Below, piece after piece: positions 23,151 to 24,774 of a stretch of 24,774 nt of DNA. The translations under genes were made by a program, and so were the position numbers. Origin of the DNA: JBGTIS01 sp041745535 (GTDB lineage: Bacteria; Bacteroidota; Bacteroidia; Cytophagales; Cyclobacteriaceae); the NCBI GenBank assembly GCA_041745535.1, contig JBGTIS010000180.1, forward strand, positions 1 through 24,774, in the 5' to 3' direction. The stretch's first letter is position 1, and each line of letters starts with the position of its first letter. The notes below the pieces were generated by a model. That model saw nothing but the letters and a program-made list of their open reading frames with translations, made no database searches and had not been told where the DNA came from.

Positions 23151-23218
23151 TCAATCGCACCTTTCGAAATAACATTTCGCAGCCTGCGAAATATAGATGC
23201 GCACCTTGCGAACGCATC
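23134..23218. repeat. Palindrome cluster at the 3' end of the HU/DUF4469 gene
   Basis: CGCAGGCTGCG (23134-23144, inside the gene) is the exact reverse complement of CGCAGCCTGCG (23178-23188). The second copy is itself a hairpin: ATTTCGCA (23174-23181), GCC loop, TGCGAAAT (23185-23192). GATGCG (23196-23201) pairs with CGCATC (23213-23218). CGCACCTTTCGAA (23156-23168) and CGCACCTTGCGAA (23200-23212) are direct repeats with one mismatch. A role in transcription termination is possible, but there is no T-tract. The rest of the gap to 23480 shows no gene. Confidence 0.65.
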
Positions 23219-23487
23219 AACTAAAGTGCATGTCGACTGGTAATAAGCACTGGTTTACGACTTACGCAGTACTATATCTTACCTTATTACTTACTTAATT
23301 GCGCCATCCTACCCTGTAGGCTTTGGGTTTGTGCCGCAATCTGCATGTAAGAAATGGGGTAACCTGTTTACATTTTCACTGTTATACCCGCTTACCCATT
23401 GGTTATTTTGTGTTTCCACCAGCATTTAATATTCAGAAAATAGGGCAATCTCCTGGCCATTACCGTATCCATTCAGCTTGTATTTTG

Positions 23488-23495
23488 TACTTTTG
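23488..23495 (+). promoter_or_regulatory. Candidate -7 element of the M42 peptidase gene
   Basis: TACTTTTG is an exact TANNTTTG match, 44 nt before the ATG at 23540. The -33 box is not evident at 19-21 nt. Confidence 0.45.
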
Positions 23496-23539
23496 TCGCC
23501 TGAAAAGGAATTCAGACTTTATGTTTTAATAAACCAAAT

Positions 23540-24613
23540 ATGATGGATCAGAACAGTAAGGAGTTTTTAGTTAAATATTTGAATAATGCTTCTCCCACCG
23601 GCTTCGAAACGTCGGGGCAGCAGTTGTGGCTCGATTACATGCGGCCCTACGCGGATACGCATTTTACCGACATGTACGGTACGGCGGTAGCGGTCATAAA
23701 TCCGGATGCGAAATTTAAGGTGGTAATAGAAGCCCATGCCGACGAAATCAGCTGGTTTGTGAACTACATCAACGACGACGGCTTTATTTATGTACGCCGC
23801 AACGGCGGGTCCGACCATCAGATCGCGCCTTCCAAAAGAGTGAACATCCATACCAAGAAAGGGATTGTGAAAGGCGTGTTCGGCTGGCCGGCCATTCACA
23901 TACGCGAATCGGAGAAAGAAGAGCCGCCTACCTTAAAGAACATCTTTATCGACTGCGGTTGCAGTTCCCGAGACGAGGTGCTGAAAAAAGGCGTGCACGT
24001 AGGCTCGGTTATTACGTTTGACGATGAGTTTATGGAACTGAACGACCGATTTTATGTAGGCCGTGCCCTGGATAACCGGATGGGCGGTTTTATGATCGCG
24101 GAAGTAGCCAAACGGCTGAAAGAAAACCAGCAATCGCTGCCCTTCGGACTGTATGTGGTGAATGCCGTACAGGAAGAAATTGGCCTGCGGGGTGCCCAGA
24201 TGGTAGCCCAGCGCATTAAACCGGACGTCGCCATTATTACCGACGTTTGTCACGATACCGCCTCACCCATGTACAACAAAGTGGTGAACGGCGACCTGCG
24301 GGCAGGCAAAGGACCGGTGCTGACCTATGGCCCGGCCGTACACAACAACCTGCTGGATATGGTGATAGATGTAGCGGAAAAAAAGGAAATACCCTTCCAG
24401 CGTGCGGCTGCCACCAGGGCTACCGGCACCGATACCGATGCCTTTGCTTATTCCAACGAAGGGGTGGCCTCTGCCCTGATTTCATTGCCGCTTAAGTACA
24501 TGCACACCACCGTGGAAATGGCCCACCGCGAAGATGTGGAGAACGTGATTAAGCTGATGTACGAGTTTCTGGTACAACTAAAGAACAACCACGATTTCAG
24601 GTACATTCGATAG
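23540..24613 (+). CDS. M42-family metallo-aminopeptidase
   Basis: A 357-residue protein of usual family length. Five metal-site blocks are readable: EAHADEI (H66, D68), RALDNRMGG (D178), QEEIGLRGA (E212 catalytic base, E213 ligand), ITDVCHD (D235) and LPLKYMHT (H322). GTDTDAF before the last histidine is also family-typical. M42 enzymes (glutamyl aminopeptidase, TET aminopeptidase, deblocking aminopeptidase) form dodecameric cytosolic tetrahedra that trim peptides from the N-terminus with Zn or Co. The exact specificity cannot be read from the sequence. Two consecutive ATGs at 23540 and 23543 make the start ambiguous by one residue. A single-gene unit with a hairpin terminator 20 nt after the stop. 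Confidence 0.93.
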   Translation: MMDQNSKEFLVKYLNNASPTGFETSGQQLWLDYMRPYADTHFTDMYGTAVAVINPDAKFKVVIEAHADEISWFVNYINDDGFIYVRRNGGSDHQIAPSKRVNIHTKKGIVKGVFGWPAIHIRESEKEEPPTLKNIFIDCGCSSRDEVLKKGVHVGSVITFDDEFMELNDRFYVGRALDNRMGGFMIAEVAKRLKENQQSLPFGLYVVNAVQEEIGLRGAQMVAQRIKPDVAIITDVCHDTASPMYNKVVNGDLRAGKGPVLTYGPAVHNNLLDMVIDVAEKKEIPFQRAAATRATGTDTDAFAYSNEGVASALISLPLKYMHTTVEMAHREDVENVIKLMYEFLVQLKNNHDFRYIR

Positions 24614-24633
24614 TATTTGATTATTCCCTGTTT

Positions 24634-24690
24634 GTTAATCGTTATTCGTTGTGTGGTAATTTACCATCACGAATAGCGATTAACTTTTTT
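24634..24690 (+). terminator. Terminator hairpin built from GTTATTC-type 7-nt units
   Basis: GTTAATCGTTATTCGT (24634-24649) pairs with ACGAATAGCGATTAAC (24669-24684) over 16 bp with one mismatch. The tip TGGTAA (24654-24659) pairs with TTACCA (24661-24666). A run of six T follows at 24685-24690. It fits an intrinsic terminator for the M42 gene. The left arm reads as heptads GTTAATC, GTTATTC, the same units as the palindrome near 18.65 kb. The remaining bases to 24774 show no gene that can be supported. Confidence 0.75.
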
Positions 24691-24774
24691 ATTTTGACCC
24701 CCTTTCCAATACAGCCCTTACTGGCGAGAAAGTTGCTTCCGTGCCAGACTACGGCAAGAAGGTTATTGCAGAAA

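Noticed and set aside
24700..24774. Possible start of another gene at the right edge
   Set aside because: Short open frames exist in both directions (e.g. ALTGEKVASVPDYGKKV on the plus strand), but without a start codon, promoter or family match, so no call is made.

Overview
The window looks like chromosomal DNA of a Bacteroidota bacterium, probably a Cytophagales-type one. Several promoters have the Bacteroidota -7 element TANNTTTG, in two or three cases with a TTTG -33 element. The protein set also fits: an 800-residue FtsX/MacB-type permease, a TPR histidine kinase, a bacterial HU/DUF4469 protein, an AIFM3-like Rieske/FAD reductase and a TonB-dependent receptor. The genus cannot be named from the sequence.

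Region 1 (1-5350) is the edge of a type III-A CRISPR-Cas locus. On the minus strand run cas6, cas10/csm1 (HD and GGDD motifs both intact) and the start of csm2, which leaves the window at base 1. Divergent from them is a sigma-54 enhancer-binding protein whose N-terminal domain looks like an RtcR/CARF ligand sensor (SPGTxxMQ motif). The shared 161-bp intergenic region holds a 41-bp interrupted dyad at the regulator start codon and, on the cas side, a -24/-12-like sequence. The geometry suggests a loop in which a cyclic oligoadenylate made by Cas10, or an RNA-end ligand, activates sigma-54-dependent transcription of the cas operon. This is the best candidate for an under-described system here. 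No CRISPR array lies inside the window.

Region 2 (5351-6318) has no intact gene. It holds a nested 105-nt inverted repeat and several decayed coding fragments, and looks like the border of the AT-rich defence region.

Region 3 (6319-12569) is a plus-strand three-gene cluster: a TonB-dependent outer-membrane receptor, a membrane histidine kinase with TPRs, and a REC-class III nucleotide cyclase response regulator. It probably links an outer-membrane ligand to a cyclic-nucleotide output. The cyclase lacks the usual purine-selecting lysine.

Region 4 (12570-24774) holds ordinary housekeeping and envelope genes: an ABC permease, an LpxL-like acyltransferase, an MFS exporter, a DUF481 outer-membrane protein, a Rieske/FAD reductase, an HU/DUF4469 protein and an M42 aminopeptidase. 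Between them lie intergenic palindromes built of 7-nt units (near 16.65, 18.65 and 24.63 kb), a cluster of decayed genes (HAD hydrolase, chloramphenicol-acetyltransferase-like protein, REP-associated transposase; 21.4-22.35 kb) and a small palindrome cluster at 23.13-23.22 kb.
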